DNA of 64,000 nucleotides from positions 6,014,001 through 6,078,000 of the forward strand of contig NZ_JANADO010000001.1 in assembly GCF_024199845.1 (NCBI RefSeq). The letters are read 5' to 3'. The DNA is from Bradyrhizobium sp. CCGB12. Lineage in GTDB: Bacteria; Pseudomonadota; Alphaproteobacteria; Rhizobiales; Xanthobacteraceae. The position numbers and the translations under genes were made by a program. The notes under the pieces are model-generated. The model ran no database searches and was not told the origin of the DNA. It worked only from the letters and a program-made list of their open reading frames with translations. Positions 42,800 through 53,384 of this stretch are shown in pieces (position 1 is the first letter of the stretch; every line of letters begins with the position of its first letter).

Positions 42800-42994
42800 A
42801 TGTTCGATGTCTATCGCAACGGCAAGCGGGACGTGCTCGTCATCAGCAATGGCTCCCAGATGCCCGCGCCCTACTCTTCCAATAAGTGGCGCAAGAGCAG
42901 AAGGAGAGTTCTCAAGGTCAGCGACGAAATCAGGGAAACCGTTCTGAGACAGGGCTATTATCTTCGCAGCTTGCGTGCGGATAGGAAGGCGTGA
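42800..42994 (+). CDS. 64-aa hypothetical protein
   Basis: ATG 42800 behind GGGGGGAGA. It starts [20 protein letters not shown] and is basic at its C terminus ([19 protein letters not shown]). It has the look of a small soluble conserved rhizobial protein; I cannot assign a function. Confidence 0.65.
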   Translation: MFDVYRNGKRDVLVISNGSQMPAPYSSNKWRKSRRRVLKVSDEIRETVLRQGYYLRSLRADRKA

Positions 42995-43018
42995 TGCAGG
43001 CCCATCAGGTCATGGGTC

Positions 43019-43267
43019 TCAGGTCTTCACTCCGAGTTCGTCCATAACAACGCGTCTGCGCAAATCGTGCGCAGCGACAGTCAAATGCGAGCCTACGATC
43101 AGCCGCAGCCGCTTCAATTTGATGAGAGCAACGGGGTCACACAGCTCGATCGACAAGCCCGCTCCCAATATCGCAATGGCGCGTTGCTCCTCCGCGTCGA
43201 GTTCAGTCCAGGAGATGCCCTCCATCACCGACCTCAAATTGTCCCCAAGGGAAGCCTCAGAATCCAA
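43019..43267 (-). CDS. 82-aa hypothetical protein
   Basis: Probably TTG 43267, overlapping the end of the upstream 44-aa gene by 11 bases; ATG 43225 (MEGISWTELDAEEQRAIAIL) is an alternative. The sequence reads as a helical soluble protein with LCDPVALIKLKRLRLIVGSH. The overlap suggests coupled translation with the small upstream gene. The function is unknown. Confidence 0.5.
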   Translation of the reverse strand: MDSEASLGDNLRSVMEGISWTELDAEEQRAIAILGAGLSIELCDPVALIKLKRLRLIVGSHLTVAAHDLRRRVVMDELGVKT

Positions 43268-43391
43268 ACGCTCGCCTGATTTGCCGCAGCATATCGGTGG
43301 CCGCGTCGGTGTACCGGCCGTTGGTTAGGTATCGATCCAGTTGCGCCGTGCTCATGAGCGCCACAACTGCCGCCATTAAGCCCTTAAACAT
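43257..43391 (-). CDS. 44-aa hypothetical protein
   Basis: ATG 43391 follows AGGAGAGG, a strong ribosome-binding site. It reads MFKGLMAAVVALMSTAQLDR and ends TDMLRQIRRAFGF. The short hydrophobic start could be a membrane anchor. It belongs to one transcription unit with the 82-aa gene. Confidence 0.5.
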   Translation of the reverse strand: MFKGLMAAVVALMSTAQLDRYLTNGRYTDAATDMLRQIRRAFGF

Positions 43392-43659
43392 TGGGCCTCT
43401 CCTGAAAGAGACCGCCAACCGGGCGTGTCGAAATATTGAATTATTCTCAGAATGCGCGCCGCAAATGGCGGCGTAATATGGAAATGGTGACATTGACTCG
43501 TAACCAGTTCCTTAACGTAGCGATATCTGCGTGGCGCCGACGCTGCCGGGACGCTGCGTTGCAGACCCGACGCCACCGGAGAGAACGTCCAAAAGCGCGT
43601 GCCGTGGAACGAGGGCACGGTCGTTGCTGCCAGGTGGCTCCGACCAAGAGCCGGGCCGC

Positions 43660-44865
43660 CTACCCTGCCGCCGCCTTCGCCGGTGCGACGTTGATCGCAA
43701 GCTTGCCGTAGCGGTCGGTGAAAGCCTCGGTGTCGATCTCTTCCAGCTTGATATCGCCGCTCATGACGCCCTGCTTCCAGGCCGCCTGAGCCGGATCGTT
43801 CTGGAACTCGGGCATCACCTCACGGCCGAACAATTCCAGCGATTCGCAGATGTGCTCGTGGCTGTTCTTGCCGGCCTGGTTGAGCAGAATGACCTGGTCG
43901 ATATGCGAAGACTGGAAGCGCTTGAGCTTCCTGCGGATGGTCTCGGGCGAGCCGATCAGGCCGCCGCGCAGCGCCGCCTCCTGCGCCTCCGGATTGTCGC
44001 GCTTCCACTTGTTGTACTCGTCCCACATGTTGACGGTGTAGGGCGCAGGACGCTGGCGGTTCTGCGAGGCGCCGTAGAAGCGCAATGCGAACTGGAAGAA
44101 GGTGGCGCCGTCGGCGCGGGCACGCGCCTCCTCGTCGGTCTTGGCGCACATGAAGAACGAGACCAGCGCCATGTTCGGGTTGATCTCGTAGTCGGCGAGC
44201 TTGTGCAGCCGCTTGGTCATCGCGTTGTAATAGGCGTGCACCCAGGCGTGCGCAGCATCAGCGCTGACGAACTGGAAGCCAAGCGCGCCAAAGCCGTGGC
44301 GGCCGGCGCGCTCGATGGTCGGCAGCTGCGAGCACGCCATCCACAGCGGCGGATGCGGCTTCTGCACCGGCTTCGGCACCACGTTGCGCAACGGGATGTC
44401 GAAATACTTGCCGTGGTGCTCGCTGCCGGCGTCCTTGAACATCGGGAAGATCGCGGCGACGGCCTCCTCGAACACCTCCTTCTTGGTCTCCATGTCGCGG
44501 CCGAACGGCGTGAGCTCGGTGATCGAGGCGCTCTCGCCCATGCCGAACTCGCAGCGGCCGTTCGAGAGCAGGTCCAGCACCGCGACGCGCTCGGCAACGC
44601 GGGCCGGATGGTTGGTGGTGAGCTGGAGGATGCCGTGGCCGAGCCTGATGTTTTTGGTGCGCTGGCTCGCGGCCGCGAGGAAGGATTCCGGCGAGGGCGA
44701 GTGCGAATACTCCTCGAGGAAGTGATGCTCGACGACCCAGGCATGGTCGTAGCCGAGCTTGTCGGCGAGTTCCATCTGCGAGAGCGCGTTCTGGTAGAGC
44801 CTGAGCTCGTCGCCGGCCACCCAGGGCCTTGGCAGTTGCAGCTCGTAGAAGATGCCGAACTTCAT
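43660..44865 (-). CDS. LLM-class flavin-dependent oxidoreductase
   Basis: 401 residues, ATG 44865. Luciferase-like TIM barrel with MKFGIFYELQLPRPWVAGDE, then GYDHAWVVEHHFLEEYSHSP and LTTNHPARVAERVAVLDLLS. These enzymes oxidise small molecules with FMNH2/F420 and O2. An extra C-terminal tail of about 60 residues is present. The substrate is unknown; no flavin reductase is adjacent here. Confidence 0.9.
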   Translation of the reverse strand: MKFGIFYELQLPRPWVAGDELRLYQNALSQMELADKLGYDHAWVVEHHFLEEYSHSPSPESFLAAASQRTKNIRLGHGILQLTTNHPARVAERVAVLDLLSNGRCEFGMGESASITELTPFGRDMETKKEVFEEAVAAIFPMFKDAGSEHHGKYFDIPLRNVVPKPVQKPHPPLWMACSQLPTIERAGRHGFGALGFQFVSADAAHAWVHAYYNAMTKRLHKLADYEINPNMALVSFFMCAKTDEEARARADGATFFQFALRFYGASQNRQRPAPYTVNMWDEYNKWKRDNPEAQEAALRGGLIGSPETIRRKLKRFQSSHIDQVILLNQAGKNSHEHICESLELFGREVMPEFQNDPAQAAWKQGVMSGDIKLEEIDTEAFTDRYGKLAINVAPAKAAAG

Positions 44866-45031
44866 GGCGCCGCTCGCTCCCGCATTATTGTTGTTGATCG
44901 CATCTTAATGCGTGAGGCGCGGCTGTCTACGGACGAGCAATTCCGCCGCGCGGGAGATGAATTCCTCGACCGCACGTCGCGATGAAAGCCCGATTCCGGC
45001 GCGTACTACAGGGTGCGGCCAAGGCGACTGA

Positions 45032-45045
45032 TTGATCCAGATCAA
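45032..45045 (+). promoter_or_regulatory. FixK/FNR-type box upstream of napEDABC
   Basis: TTGATCCAGATCAA is a perfect palindromic FixK/FNR site, centred about 98 bases before napE. Bradyrhizobial nap operons are known FixK2 targets, so it predicts induction at low oxygen. Confidence 0.88.
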
Positions 45046-45135
45046 CGCGTTAGCGGCTCGAACGCATCTAAGGTGCAGCAAGGCAACGGCCCGGATGCCG
45101 TCCCGATTCCCAATACCCTTTCAGAGAGACCGAAT

Positions 45136-45321
45136 ATGTCGGCCCCTGACGACACGACGTCGCGCGCGCGCCGCAAGCGCATGGAGATTTTCGCGTTCCT
45201 GTTCCTGACCGCGGTCGTGATGCCCGTCCTCGCGGTCGGAACGGTCGGCACTTACGGGCTCGGCGTCTGGATCTACCAGATGTTCGCCGGCCCTCCCGGC
45301 CCACCGTCCTCCCCGCATTGA
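45136..45321 (+). CDS. napE: periplasmic nitrate reductase, NapE membrane component
   Basis: 61 residues, ATG 45136. Charged start (RARRKRMEIF) and one membrane span (FAFLFLTAVVMPVLAVGTVG), then FGVWIYQM-like GLGVWIYQMFAGPPGPP. This is the NapE signature. It is the first gene of the nap operon behind the FixK box. Its role in the complex is not defined. Confidence 0.9.
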   Translation: MSAPDDTTSRARRKRMEIFAFLFLTAVVMPVLAVGTVGTYGLGVWIYQMFAGPPGPPSSPH

Positions 45322-45346
45322 TCCCCGAAAAGCGAAAGACAGGCAT

Positions 45347-45676
45347 ATGGCCCAAGGGTCACTCAACACAGCCAAACTCAACCGTCGCGCACTGATCACC
45401 GGACGGGTGCTCAGCGCCGACCGCATCGTGCCGCCGCCGGGCTACGAGATCGCCAGCATCCTGGTGCAGGCGCGCCCCGACCGCCTCGCGGACGTCGAAG
45501 CCGAGATCACCGTCCTCCCCGGCTGCGAGATCCATGGCCGCGATCCACGCGGCAAGCTCGTCGTCGTGACCGAAGCGCCGGATGCCGGCAGCCTCGGCAC
45601 GATACTCAACACCATCCAGTCGCTGCCGCACGTCTATTCCGCGGCGCTCGTCTTTCACGCCATCGAAACAGCCTAA
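45347..45676 (+). CDS. napD: chaperone NapD
   Basis: 109 residues, ATG 45347. Ferredoxin-like fold protein that binds the Tat signal of NapA during cofactor insertion. YEIASILVQARPDRLADVEA and the central EIHGRDPRGKLVVVTEA fit NapD. An N-terminal extension of about 20 residues is present. 25 bases after napE. Confidence 0.92.
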   Translation: MAQGSLNTAKLNRRALITGRVLSADRIVPPPGYEIASILVQARPDRLADVEAEITVLPGCEIHGRDPRGKLVVVTEAPDAGSLGTILNTIQSLPHVYSAALVFHAIETA

Positions 45677-45691
45677 GGCCGGAGAGCCGTC

Positions 45692-48205
45692 ATGACATCG
45701 CCAAAGCTCGACCGTCGCCAGATGCTGAAGCTCGAGGCCGCCGCCATTGCGGCCGCCGCTGCGGGCATGCCTGTTCCGGCGCTCGCCGCCAATCTCGTCA
45801 CTGAACGCGACAACAGCGAACTGAACTGGGACAAGGCCCCCTGCCGCTTCTGCGGCACCGGCTGCTCGGTGATGGTCGCGACCAAGGACAACCGCGTCGT
45901 CGCCACCCACGGCGACATCAAGGCCGAGGTCAATCGCGGCCTCAACTGCGTCAAGGGCTACTTCCTCTCCAAGATCATGTACGGCCACGACCGCCTGACG
46001 CAGCCGATGCTGCGCAAGACCGGCGGCAAATACGACAAGAACGGCGAGTTCACGCCTGTGTCCTGGACCGAAGCCTTCGACATCATGGAGCTGAAGTGGA
46101 AGGAGGCAATCAGGAAGCGCGGGCCGAACGGCGTCGCCATGTTCGGCTCCGGCCAGTGGACGATCTGGGAAGGTTATGCCGCCTCAAAGCTGTTCAAGGC
46201 CGGCTTCCGCACTAACAACATCGATCCCAATGCGCGCCACTGCATGGCCTCGGCCGTGGCCGGCATGATGCGCACCTTCGGCATCGACGAGCCGGCCGGC
46301 TGCTACGACGACATCGAGGCGACCGACGCCTTCGTGCTGTGGGGCTCCAACATGGCGGAGATGCACCCCATCTTGTGGACCCGCCTCGCCGACCGCCGGC
46401 TGTCCGCGCCGCATGTCCGCGTCGCCGTGCTCTCCACCTTCGAGCACCGCTCGTTCGACCTCGCCGACATCGGCATGGTGTTCGTGCCGCAGACCGATCT
46501 CTACATCCTCAACGCCATCGCCAACCACATCATCAAGTCCGGCCGCGTTAACAAGGATTTTGTTGCCGCACATACGGTCTTCAAGCGCGGCCAGACCGAC
46601 ATCGGCTATGGCCTGCGGCCCGAGCATCCCTTGCAGAAGAAGGCGACGGGCGCCGCGAAGGCCAACGACTCCACCGACATGAGCTATGACGAGTTCGTCA
46701 AGTTCGTCTCGGACTACACGCTCGAGAAGGCCGCAAAAATGTCCGGCGTGCCGCTCAATCGCCTGGAGGCGCTGGCCGAGCTCTACGCCGATCCCAAGAC
46801 CAAGGTGGTCTCGTTCTGGACCATGGGATTCAACCAGCACACCCGCGGCGTCTGGTGCAACAACCTCGTCTACAACATCCATCTTTTGACCGGAAAGATC
46901 TCCTCACCCGGCAACAGCCCGTTCTCGCTGACCGGCCAGCCCTCGGCCTGCGGCACCGCGCGCGAGGTCGGCACCTTCTCGCACCGCCTGCCCGCCGACA
47001 TGGTCGTGACCAACAAGGCGCATCGCGACCATACCGAACACATCTGGCAGCTGCCGGAGGGCACCATCTCCGACAAGAACGGCGCACACGCTGTGCTGCA
47101 AAGCCGGATGCTGAAGGACGGCCTGATCAACGCCTATTGGGTGCAGGTCAACAACAATCTCCAGGCCGGTCCCAACATCAACGAGGAGACCCTTCCGGGC
47201 TTCCGCAATCCCGACAATTTCATCGTGGTCTCGGATGCCTATCCGACGGTGACGGCACTGGCCGCCGACCTAATCCTGCCGACCGCGATGTGGGTGGAAA
47301 AGGAAGGCGCCTATGGCAATGCCGAGCGGCGCACGCAGTTCTGGCATCAGCTCGTCACGGCGCCCGGCGAGTCGAAGTCCGATCTCTGGCAGCTCATGGA
47401 GTTCTCCAAGCGCTTCAAGATCGAGGACGTGTGGACCGAAGAGCTGATCGCCAAGAAGCCGGAGTATCGCGGCAAGACGCTGTTCGACGTGCTCTACCGG
47501 AACGGTCAGGTCGACAAATTTCCGACCTCGGAGATCGAGGAAGGCTACGCCAACGAGGAATCCAAGGCGTTCGGCTTCTACGTCCAGAAGGGCCTGTTCG
47601 AGGAATATGCCCAATTCGGCCGCGGCCATGGCCACGACCTCGCGCCGTTCGAGGCCTATCACAGGGAGCGCGGTCTGCGCTGGCCCGTCGTCAACGGCCA
47701 GGAGACGAAGTGGCGTTTCCGCGAAGGCAGCGATCCCTACGTCAAGCAGGGCACCGACGTGCAGTTCTACGGCTATCCCGACGGCAAGGCCCGCATCTTC
47801 GCGCTGCCCTACGAGCCGCCGGCGGAATCGCCCGACAGCGAATATCCGCTCTGGCTCTCAACCGGCCGCGTGCTGGAGCACTGGCATTCCGGCACCATGA
47901 CGCGCCGCGTGCCCGAGCTCTACAGGGCGGTCCCCGAGGCCGTCTGCTTCATGCATCCCGACGACGCGTCGGAAGCCAAGCTACGCCGCGGCGACGAGGT
48001 GAAGGTGGTCTCGCGCCGCGGCTTCATCCGCGCCCGCGTGGAGACGCGCGGCCGCGACCGGCCGCCGCGCGGCCTCGTCTTCGTGCCGTGGTTCGATGAA
48101 TCCAAGCTGATCAACAAGGTGACGCTCGACGCCACCGATCCGATCTCGCTGCAAACCGATTTCAAGAAGTGCGCCGTGCGCATCGAGCGGGTGACCCAGT
48201 CATGA
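45692..48205 (+). CDS. napA: periplasmic nitrate reductase catalytic subunit
   Basis: 837 residues, ATG 45692. It reduces nitrate to nitrite in the periplasm. A Tat signal ([20 protein letters not shown]) is present. The 4Fe-4S cluster Cys are at 51, 54, 58 and 86 (CRFCGTGC and LNCVKGY). The Mo-bisMGD ligand is Cys184 in [11 protein letters not shown]. The C-terminal molybdopterin dinucleotide domain contains [20 protein letters not shown]. Start overlaps nothing; napB begins inside its stop (ATGA). Confidence 0.97.
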   Translation: MTSPKLDRRQMLKLEAAAIAAAAAGMPVPALAANLVTERDNSELNWDKAPCRFCGTGCSVMVATKDNRVVATHGDIKAEVNRGLNCVKGYFLSKIMYGHDRLTQPMLRKTGGKYDKNGEFTPVSWTEAFDIMELKWKEAIRKRGPNGVAMFGSGQWTIWEGYAASKLFKAGFRTNNIDPNARHCMASAVAGMMRTFGIDEPAGCYDDIEATDAFVLWGSNMAEMHPILWTRLADRRLSAPHVRVAVLSTFEHRSFDLADIGMVFVPQTDLYILNAIANHIIKSGRVNKDFVAAHTVFKRGQTDIGYGLRPEHPLQKKATGAAKANDSTDMSYDEFVKFVSDYTLEKAAKMSGVPLNRLEALAELYADPKTKVVSFWTMGFNQHTRGVWCNNLVYNIHLLTGKISSPGNSPFSLTGQPSACGTAREVGTFSHRLPADMVVTNKAHRDHTEHIWQLPEGTISDKNGAHAVLQSRMLKDGLINAYWVQVNNNLQAGPNINEETLPGFRNPDNFIVVSDAYPTVTALAADLILPTAMWVEKEGAYGNAERRTQFWHQLVTAPGESKSDLWQLMEFSKRFKIEDVWTEELIAKKPEYRGKTLFDVLYRNGQVDKFPTSEIEEGYANEESKAFGFYVQKGLFEEYAQFGRGHGHDLAPFEAYHRERGLRWPVVNGQETKWRFREGSDPYVKQGTDVQFYGYPDGKARIFALPYEPPAESPDSEYPLWLSTGRVLEHWHSGTMTRRVPELYRAVPEAVCFMHPDDASEAKLRRGDEVKVVSRRGFIRARVETRGRDRPPRGLVFVPWFDESKLINKVTLDATDPISLQTDFKKCAVRIERVTQS

Positions 48206-48672
48206 TCAAACGATCCGCAATCATCCTGCTCGCGGTCGCGATTGCCGCGGGCACGGGCTCGCTGACCGCGCAGACCGTGACGTCGGGCCTGCGCGGCCCA
48301 ACGCCGCTCAATGACGAGGGCCCGGCGCCGCCGATGCTGCCGAACCGCAACACCTCCGAGAAGGAGGTGCGCAACTATCCGGAGCAGCCGCCTGTCATCC
48401 CGCACACGATCGACGGCTACCAGATCGACCTCAACAGCAACAAATGCCTGTCCTGCCATGCGCGCGCACGCACGTCGGAATCGCAGGCACCGATGGTCTC
48501 GATCACGCATTTCATGGACCGCGACGGCCAGTTCCTGGCCTCGATCTCGCCGCGGCGCTTCTTCTGCACGGAATGCCACGTGCCGCAAAACACCGCCAAT
48601 CCGCCCGTCAGCAACGACTTCGTCGACATCGACACGCTGCTCTCGCGCGCAAGCCCCGGTGGCCGCCGATGA
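48202..48672 (+). CDS. napB: periplasmic nitrate reductase diheme cytochrome subunit
   Basis: 156 residues from ATG 48202, overlapping napA by four bases. The signal peptide is [20 protein letters not shown]. Two heme c motifs are CLSCH (82-86) and CTECH (122-126), with the NapB stretch [20 protein letters not shown] between them. It passes electrons from NapC to NapA in the periplasm. Confidence 0.96.
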   Translation: MIKRSAIILLAVAIAAGTGSLTAQTVTSGLRGPTPLNDEGPAPPMLPNRNTSEKEVRNYPEQPPVIPHTIDGYQIDLNSNKCLSCHARARTSESQAPMVSITHFMDRDGQFLASISPRRFFCTECHVPQNTANPPVSNDFVDIDTLLSRASPGGRR

Positions 48673-49310
48673 CAACGACCGCGGACGGGTCAAAGGCCAA
48701 GCGCGGCTTCCTCGCGCGAAGCTGGGACTTCCTGCTCGAGCTCTGGCAGGTGCTGATCCGGCCGAGCTCGGTGTTCGGGCTCGGCGTGCTGGTGCTGGCA
48801 GGCTTTGCGGCCGGCGTGATCTTCTGGGGCGGCTTCAACACCGCGCTGGAATTGACCAACACGGAAAAGTTCTGCACCAGCTGCCACGAGATGAAGGACA
48901 ACGTCTATGCCGAGCTGAAGTCGACCATCCACTTCACCAACCGCTCCGGCGTGCGGGCGACCTGCCCGGACTGCCACGTCCCGCACAACTGGACCGACAA
49001 GATCGCGCGCAAGATGCAGGCCTCCAAGGAGGTCTGGGGCAAGATCTTTGGCACGATCAATACCCGCGAGAAATTCCTGGATCACCGGCTCGAGCTGGCC
49101 GCGCATGAATGGGCGCGCTTCAAGGCCAACGATTCCCTGGAATGCCGCAACTGCCACAGCGCCGATTCCATGGACATCACAAAACAGTCGCCGCGGGCCT
49201 CTGTAGCGCACCAGCGCTTCCTGTTCACCGGTGAGAAGACCTGCATCGACTGCCACAAGGGCATTGCCCACCATCTGCCCGACATGCGCGGCGTTCCCGG
49301 CTGGCAGTAG
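48669..49310 (+). CDS. napC: membrane-anchored tetraheme cytochrome NapC
   Basis: 213 residues from ATG 48669, overlapping napB by four bases. One N-terminal membrane anchor ([20 protein letters not shown]) is followed by four CxxCH motifs: CTSCH, CPDCH, CRNCH and CIDCH. It is a quinol dehydrogenase of the NapC/NirT family feeding NapAB. It is the last gene of the operon; no napF, G or H is present, giving the napEDABC type. Confidence 0.96.
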   Translation: MTTTADGSKAKRGFLARSWDFLLELWQVLIRPSSVFGLGVLVLAGFAAGVIFWGGFNTALELTNTEKFCTSCHEMKDNVYAELKSTIHFTNRSGVRATCPDCHVPHNWTDKIARKMQASKEVWGKIFGTINTREKFLDHRLELAAHEWARFKANDSLECRNCHSADSMDITKQSPRASVAHQRFLFTGEKTCIDCHKGIAHHLPDMRGVPGWQ

Positions 49311-49398
49311 GGTTGGCCCGGCCGCTTGAACGGGCGGAGCGAATGGTTAGTTTTGGGGGACGGCGAATCGCCTCGTTTCGCCCTTCTTCAAGACAGAC

Positions 49399-50514
49399 AT
49401 GGCCACCTTCACCCCGCATCAAGATGCCGCGCTCAAGGCCGTCGGCGACTGGCTCAAGGCCAAACCCGGCCGGGGCGGCACGCCGCCGGTGTTCCGCCTG
49501 TTCGGCTTTGCCGGCACCGGCAAGACCACGCTGGCGCGGCACATCGCCGAGGGCGTCGACGGCGAGGTGAAATTCGCCGCCTTCACCGGCAAGGCGGCCC
49601 TCGTCATGCGCAACAAGGGCTGTGACGAGGCCTCCACCATTCACTCCCTGATCTACCGCGCCCGTGAATCCGGCGAGGAGCAGCCGAGCTTCGAATTGTG
49701 GGACGATGCGCCGGCCTCCAAGGCCAAGCTGATCGTGATCGACGAATGCTCGATGGTCGACGCCGAATTGGGGCGCGACCTGATGTCGTTCGACTGTCCG
49801 CTGCTGGTGCTCGGCGACCCCGCGCAGCTACCGCCGATCCAGGGCGGCGGCTTCTTCACTAACACCGAACCGGACGCGATGCTGACCGAGGTGCATCGCC
49901 AGGCGCAGGACGATCCGATCGTGCGGATGTCGATGGACGTGCGCGAGGGCCGCGAGCTCGACATCGGCCGCTACGGCGAGAGCGAGGTGGTGTCACGAAA
50001 AGAGCTCGACCCTGACCGCGTCATGGGCGCCGACCAGGTCCTGGTCGGCCGCAACAACACGCGACGCGCATACAACATGCGGGTGCGACAGCGTCAGAAC
50101 ATCGAGGACCAGTTTCCCGTCGCCGGTGACAAGCTGGTGTGCCTGCGCAACAACCGCAAGAAGGGCCTGTTCAACGGCGGCCTGTGGCGCGTGAAGTCGC
50201 GTAACACCTCGCGTTCGAAATCGCGCATCCTCAGCATGCGGCTGTCGCCGGACGAGGATTTTGGGCACAAGGTGACCAAGGTCTCGGTGCGCGCCGACTG
50301 CTTCGAGGGCGGTATCGAGCAGATTGCCTGGGAGCAGCGCAAGCCTTATGACGAGTTCGACTACGGCTACGTGCTCACCGTGCACAAGTCGCAGGGCTCG
50401 CAATGGGACGACGTCGTGCTGTTCGACGAAAGCTTTGCGTTTCAGGAGTCCAGGGCGCGGTGGCTGTACACCGGCATCACGCGCGCGGCGAAAAGGTTGA
50501 GTATCGTCGTTTGA
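49399..50514 (+). CDS. RecD-like ATP-dependent DNA helicase
   Basis: 371 residues, ATG 49399. Superfamily I helicase motifs in order: FGFAGTGKTT (Walker A, about residues 37-46), FTGKAALVM (Ia), LIVIDECSMVD (Walker B), LVLGDPAQLPPI (III) and the C-terminal YVLTVHKSQGSQWDDVVLF (motif V, UvrD_C_2) with YTGITRA (VI). Shorter than RecD2. Probably acts in DNA repair or recombination; it stands alone between nap and a repeat. Confidence 0.9.
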   Translation: MATFTPHQDAALKAVGDWLKAKPGRGGTPPVFRLFGFAGTGKTTLARHIAEGVDGEVKFAAFTGKAALVMRNKGCDEASTIHSLIYRARESGEEQPSFELWDDAPASKAKLIVIDECSMVDAELGRDLMSFDCPLLVLGDPAQLPPIQGGGFFTNTEPDAMLTEVHRQAQDDPIVRMSMDVREGRELDIGRYGESEVVSRKELDPDRVMGADQVLVGRNNTRRAYNMRVRQRQNIEDQFPVAGDKLVCLRNNRKKGLFNGGLWRVKSRNTSRSKSRILSMRLSPDEDFGHKVTKVSVRADCFEGGIEQIAWEQRKPYDEFDYGYVLTVHKSQGSQWDDVVLFDESFAFQESRARWLYTGITRAAKRLSIVV

Positions 50515-50554
50515 GCGTCGATGCTTTGGCGACAGCACCGCCTCAACCTCCGCT

Positions 50555-50687
50555 CGTCGTCCCGGACAAGCGAAGCGCAGATCCGGGACCCATACCCACA
50601 GGAAGAAGTTTGGCGAAGACTCGGAGTGGGCGCCTTGCCCCGCATTTCTCCCTGTGGTTATGGGTCCCCGCCTGCGCGGAGACGACA
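50555..50687. repeat. long intergenic palindrome (REP-like)
   Basis: Outer arms CGTCGTCCCGG and the looser inverted CGCGGAGACGAC, with inner arms GGGACCCATACCCACAGG and CCTGTGGTTATGGGTCCC. It resembles the element at 21973 in layout (outer GTCGTC arms, inner GGACCCAT). It lies between the convergent helicase and caspase genes. Confidence 0.75.
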
Positions 50688-50727
50688 CCAGGTGTTAGGC
50701 TCCGCCGTCGCGCCCTATACGCTTCCG

Positions 50728-52419
50728 TCACTTCCCCGCAACAAAATAAAAATCCTCGCGGCCCGGCGGCGAGCCGTAGGTGAACGGCTGCTGCTCGTGC
50801 CGGGTGGCGGCCCAGACGTCGTCGCGGATGATGTCGAACAGCTTTCGGATCTCGACGCGCGGCTGCTTGATCTCGCGGGCGAGCGCAGTGGCGAACGGAC
50901 TGTTGGCGCTGCCATCGCCGTCCATCGCGGTCTCACCGTGCTTGGCGGCGTAGACCACCATGAAGCCGGCACCGGGCTCGATGTTGGAAAAGCCCTTGTC
51001 GACCAGCTTCAGCGCCAGCGTGCGCTGCATGGTCGGCGCGAATGGATTGTCGCGGCAGGCATCCAGGACGACGAGCCGCATTTTTCGCGCGGCGCCGACC
51101 GCGGCGATCACCTGCTCCAGGGCAACCGCCTGGGTCTCGGCGTCTCTGTCGGCAGCGAGCTTGGCGTCAACGGGAACGAGATAATTCACCCCGCCGATCT
51201 CGAAACCGTGGCCGGCATAATAGACCACCGCCCAGTCGGCTTTCTCCGCCTCGGCAGCGAAGGTCTTCAGCGCCTCGAAGAACTCGTCGCGGGTCAGGTC
51301 GCCGACCGAGATCACGCTCTGGAAACCGACGTCGCGCAGCGCGCCCGCGATCAATTTCGCGTCGCGTGGCGGATTGGGCAAGGCGTGAACGTTCGTGTAG
51401 GCGCCGTTGCCGATCACCAGCGCGACGCGGCGCCCGGCGGGCGCGGCCCCCGGCGTCAGCGCGGCGAGCCGCTCCTGCGCGATGGCGCGGGCGCGCGCGA
51501 CCTCGGGTTCGTCAAACTTCGTCAGCGAGTAGGCCGCCGCGCGATAGTCGGCGCGCGCCTGGGCGAGATCTTTCTTCCGTTCGTAGATCTGGCCGCGGGC
51601 GGAATGGGCACGGATATTGTTCGGGTTGATCTGAAGCGCGGCGTTGTAGCCCTTCAGCGCGGCGTCGAGGTCGCCCTTCAGGACGTAGACGTCGGCGCGA
51701 TTGTTGATCGCGTAGACATTCCTCGGCTGTTTCTCGATCAGGCCGTTGCAGGCGGCAAGGGCCTGATCGAACTTGCCCATCAGGCCGTAGGTCATGCAGC
51801 GGCTGCCGGCGATCTGCGGCGCAGCCGGGTCGATCTTCTCGGCCTCGGCGAAATCGGCGAGCGCGCCATCATAATCCTTCATCAGCGTGCGCACGCGGGC
51901 GCGGTTGGTCCAGCCGAGAATGAATTTGGGCGTCAGCTTGATCGACAGGCTGAAATCGTCGAGCGCGCTCTGCAGCGCGCCCCGGCGCACCTGAATCACG
52001 CCGCGGTTGTTGTAGGGAACGCCGTAGGTCGGACGCTTTTGGAGCGCGAGATTGTAATCCGCCATCGCGAGGTCGTCCTCGCCCCGGCGCTCATGGGCGA
52101 GACCGCGCAGATTGAGCGCGATGACATAGTCGGGATCGAGGTCGAGGGCCGTGGACAAGACCTCGATGGCGTGGACGTAGTCGCGCTTGTTGATCAGCGT
52201 GTTGCCGCGCACGGTGAGCGCGATCGCCTTGTCCTTGCCAGTGAGGCGGTCGGCATTGAGCAGATTGTCGCAGGCCGTTGCGCGGGCCGGCCCGTCCGCC
52301 TGGCGGTCGCGGCAGATGGCGAGATCATCGCCGGCTTGCGGATCGGCCGCGGCAATCGACATGCCGGCGGCCAGGACGGAAGTGAAGACGGCAAGGATCA
52401 GGGGTATGACGCGCAGCAT
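50728..52419 (-). CDS. secreted TPR plus caspase-like (C14) protein
   Basis: 563 residues, ATG 52419. The signal peptide (LRVIPLILAVFTSVLAAGMS) points to the periplasm. Residues about 40-310 are eight or so TPR repeats (for example AIEVLSTALDLDPDYVIALN). The C-terminal p20-like domain has RRVALVIGNGAYTNVHALPN, the catalytic His in VVYYAGHGFEIGG (about 403) and Cys in LVVLDACRDNPF (about 454), so it should be an active caspase-like peptidase. Substrate and role are unknown. Confidence 0.9.
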   Translation of the reverse strand: MLRVIPLILAVFTSVLAAGMSIAAADPQAGDDLAICRDRQADGPARATACDNLLNADRLTGKDKAIALTVRGNTLINKRDYVHAIEVLSTALDLDPDYVIALNLRGLAHERRGEDDLAMADYNLALQKRPTYGVPYNNRGVIQVRRGALQSALDDFSLSIKLTPKFILGWTNRARVRTLMKDYDGALADFAEAEKIDPAAPQIAGSRCMTYGLMGKFDQALAACNGLIEKQPRNVYAINNRADVYVLKGDLDAALKGYNAALQINPNNIRAHSARGQIYERKKDLAQARADYRAAAYSLTKFDEPEVARARAIAQERLAALTPGAAPAGRRVALVIGNGAYTNVHALPNPPRDAKLIAGALRDVGFQSVISVGDLTRDEFFEALKTFAAEAEKADWAVVYYAGHGFEIGGVNYLVPVDAKLAADRDAETQAVALEQVIAAVGAARKMRLVVLDACRDNPFAPTMQRTLALKLVDKGFSNIEPGAGFMVVYAAKHGETAMDGDGSANSPFATALAREIKQPRVEIRKLFDIIRDDVWAATRHEQQPFTYGSPPGREDFYFVAGK

Positions 52420-52648
52420 CTTGTCAGGTCAGCTCCAGCCACCATTTTTCGCGGGTTCATCTAGCGCGGAGTTCCCCACCTCGCCAAGGCGACTGTCTCG
52501 GCGGTGCGTTCTCACGGTCTCGTGTCCGTCCCGGCGTAACAATCGCCGGCCGTGCCCGTATCTCGGATGATGCGAAAACGCGGCCGGGCGGGCTGTTCGC
52601 CCGGCCGCGGCCGCCCTAGACTGTCAGCCCTGCCGAAAGAGGATCGCC

Positions 52649-53353
52649 ATGCGCCGAACCGCCCTCGCCACTCTGCTCGCCGCAACCACAGCCCTGACGC
52701 TGGCCTTCGCGATGCCGTCCCGGGCTGCGGAGGATGCGGTCGTGATCCCCGCCCCCGCCATGGATGCAGCGCCCGCGAGCGGAATCCAGACCGCCGTGAT
52801 CGCCGGCGGCTGCTTCTGGGGCGTGCAGGGCGTCTTCCAGCACACCGCGGGCGTCGTCAACGCCGTCTCCGGCTATGCCGGCGGCACCAAGGCGACCGCC
52901 GACTACCAGACGGTCTCGAGCGGCCGCACCGGCCACGCCGAGTCCGTCGAGATCAAGTACGACCCGAAGAAGATCTCCTACGGAAAGATTCTCCAGATCT
53001 ACTTCTCGGTGGTGCACGACCCGACCCAGCTCAATCGCCAGGGCCCTGACACCGGGACGCAATATCGCTCGGCGATCTTCACCACCTCAGACGAGCAGAA
53101 GAAGGTCGCGGAGGCCTATATCGCCCAGCTCAACGGCGCCAAGGTGTTCAACAAGCCGATCGTGACCAAGGTCGGCGCGCTGGAGGCATTCTATCCGGCG
53201 GAGGCCTATCACCAGGACTATCTGACGCTGCACCCGAACCAGCCCTACATCGCCTATAACGATCTGCCGAAGGTCGAGAACCTGAAAAAGCTGTTTGCGG
53301 ATAATTACATTGAGAAGCCGACGCTGGTGAATGCCAGCAAGGCCACCAACTGA
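52649..53353 (+). CDS. msrA: peptide-methionine (S)-S-oxide reductase, exported
   Basis: 234 residues, ATG 52649. The signal peptide ([20 protein letters not shown]) ends near SRAAE. The catalytic motif is GGCFWG with Cys55, followed by [20 protein letters not shown] and EYHQDY-like AYHQDYL. It reduces Met-S-sulfoxide, here probably in the periplasm. It lies 31 bases before msrB on the same strand. Confidence 0.94.
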   Translation: MRRTALATLLAATTALTLAFAMPSRAAEDAVVIPAPAMDAAPASGIQTAVIAGGCFWGVQGVFQHTAGVVNAVSGYAGGTKATADYQTVSSGRTGHAESVEIKYDPKKISYGKILQIYFSVVHDPTQLNRQGPDTGTQYRSAIFTTSDEQKKVAEAYIAQLNGAKVFNKPIVTKVGALEAFYPAEAYHQDYLTLHPNQPYIAYNDLPKVENLKKLFADNYIEKPTLVNASKATN

Positions 53354-53384
53354 TCGCGAGATCACCGACAGAAACGGGAGACCC

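Noticed and set aside
43531..44985. 484-residue plus-strand frame over the LLM oxidoreductase
   Set aside because: Antisense of an unmistakable luciferase-like enzyme; no motif of its own.
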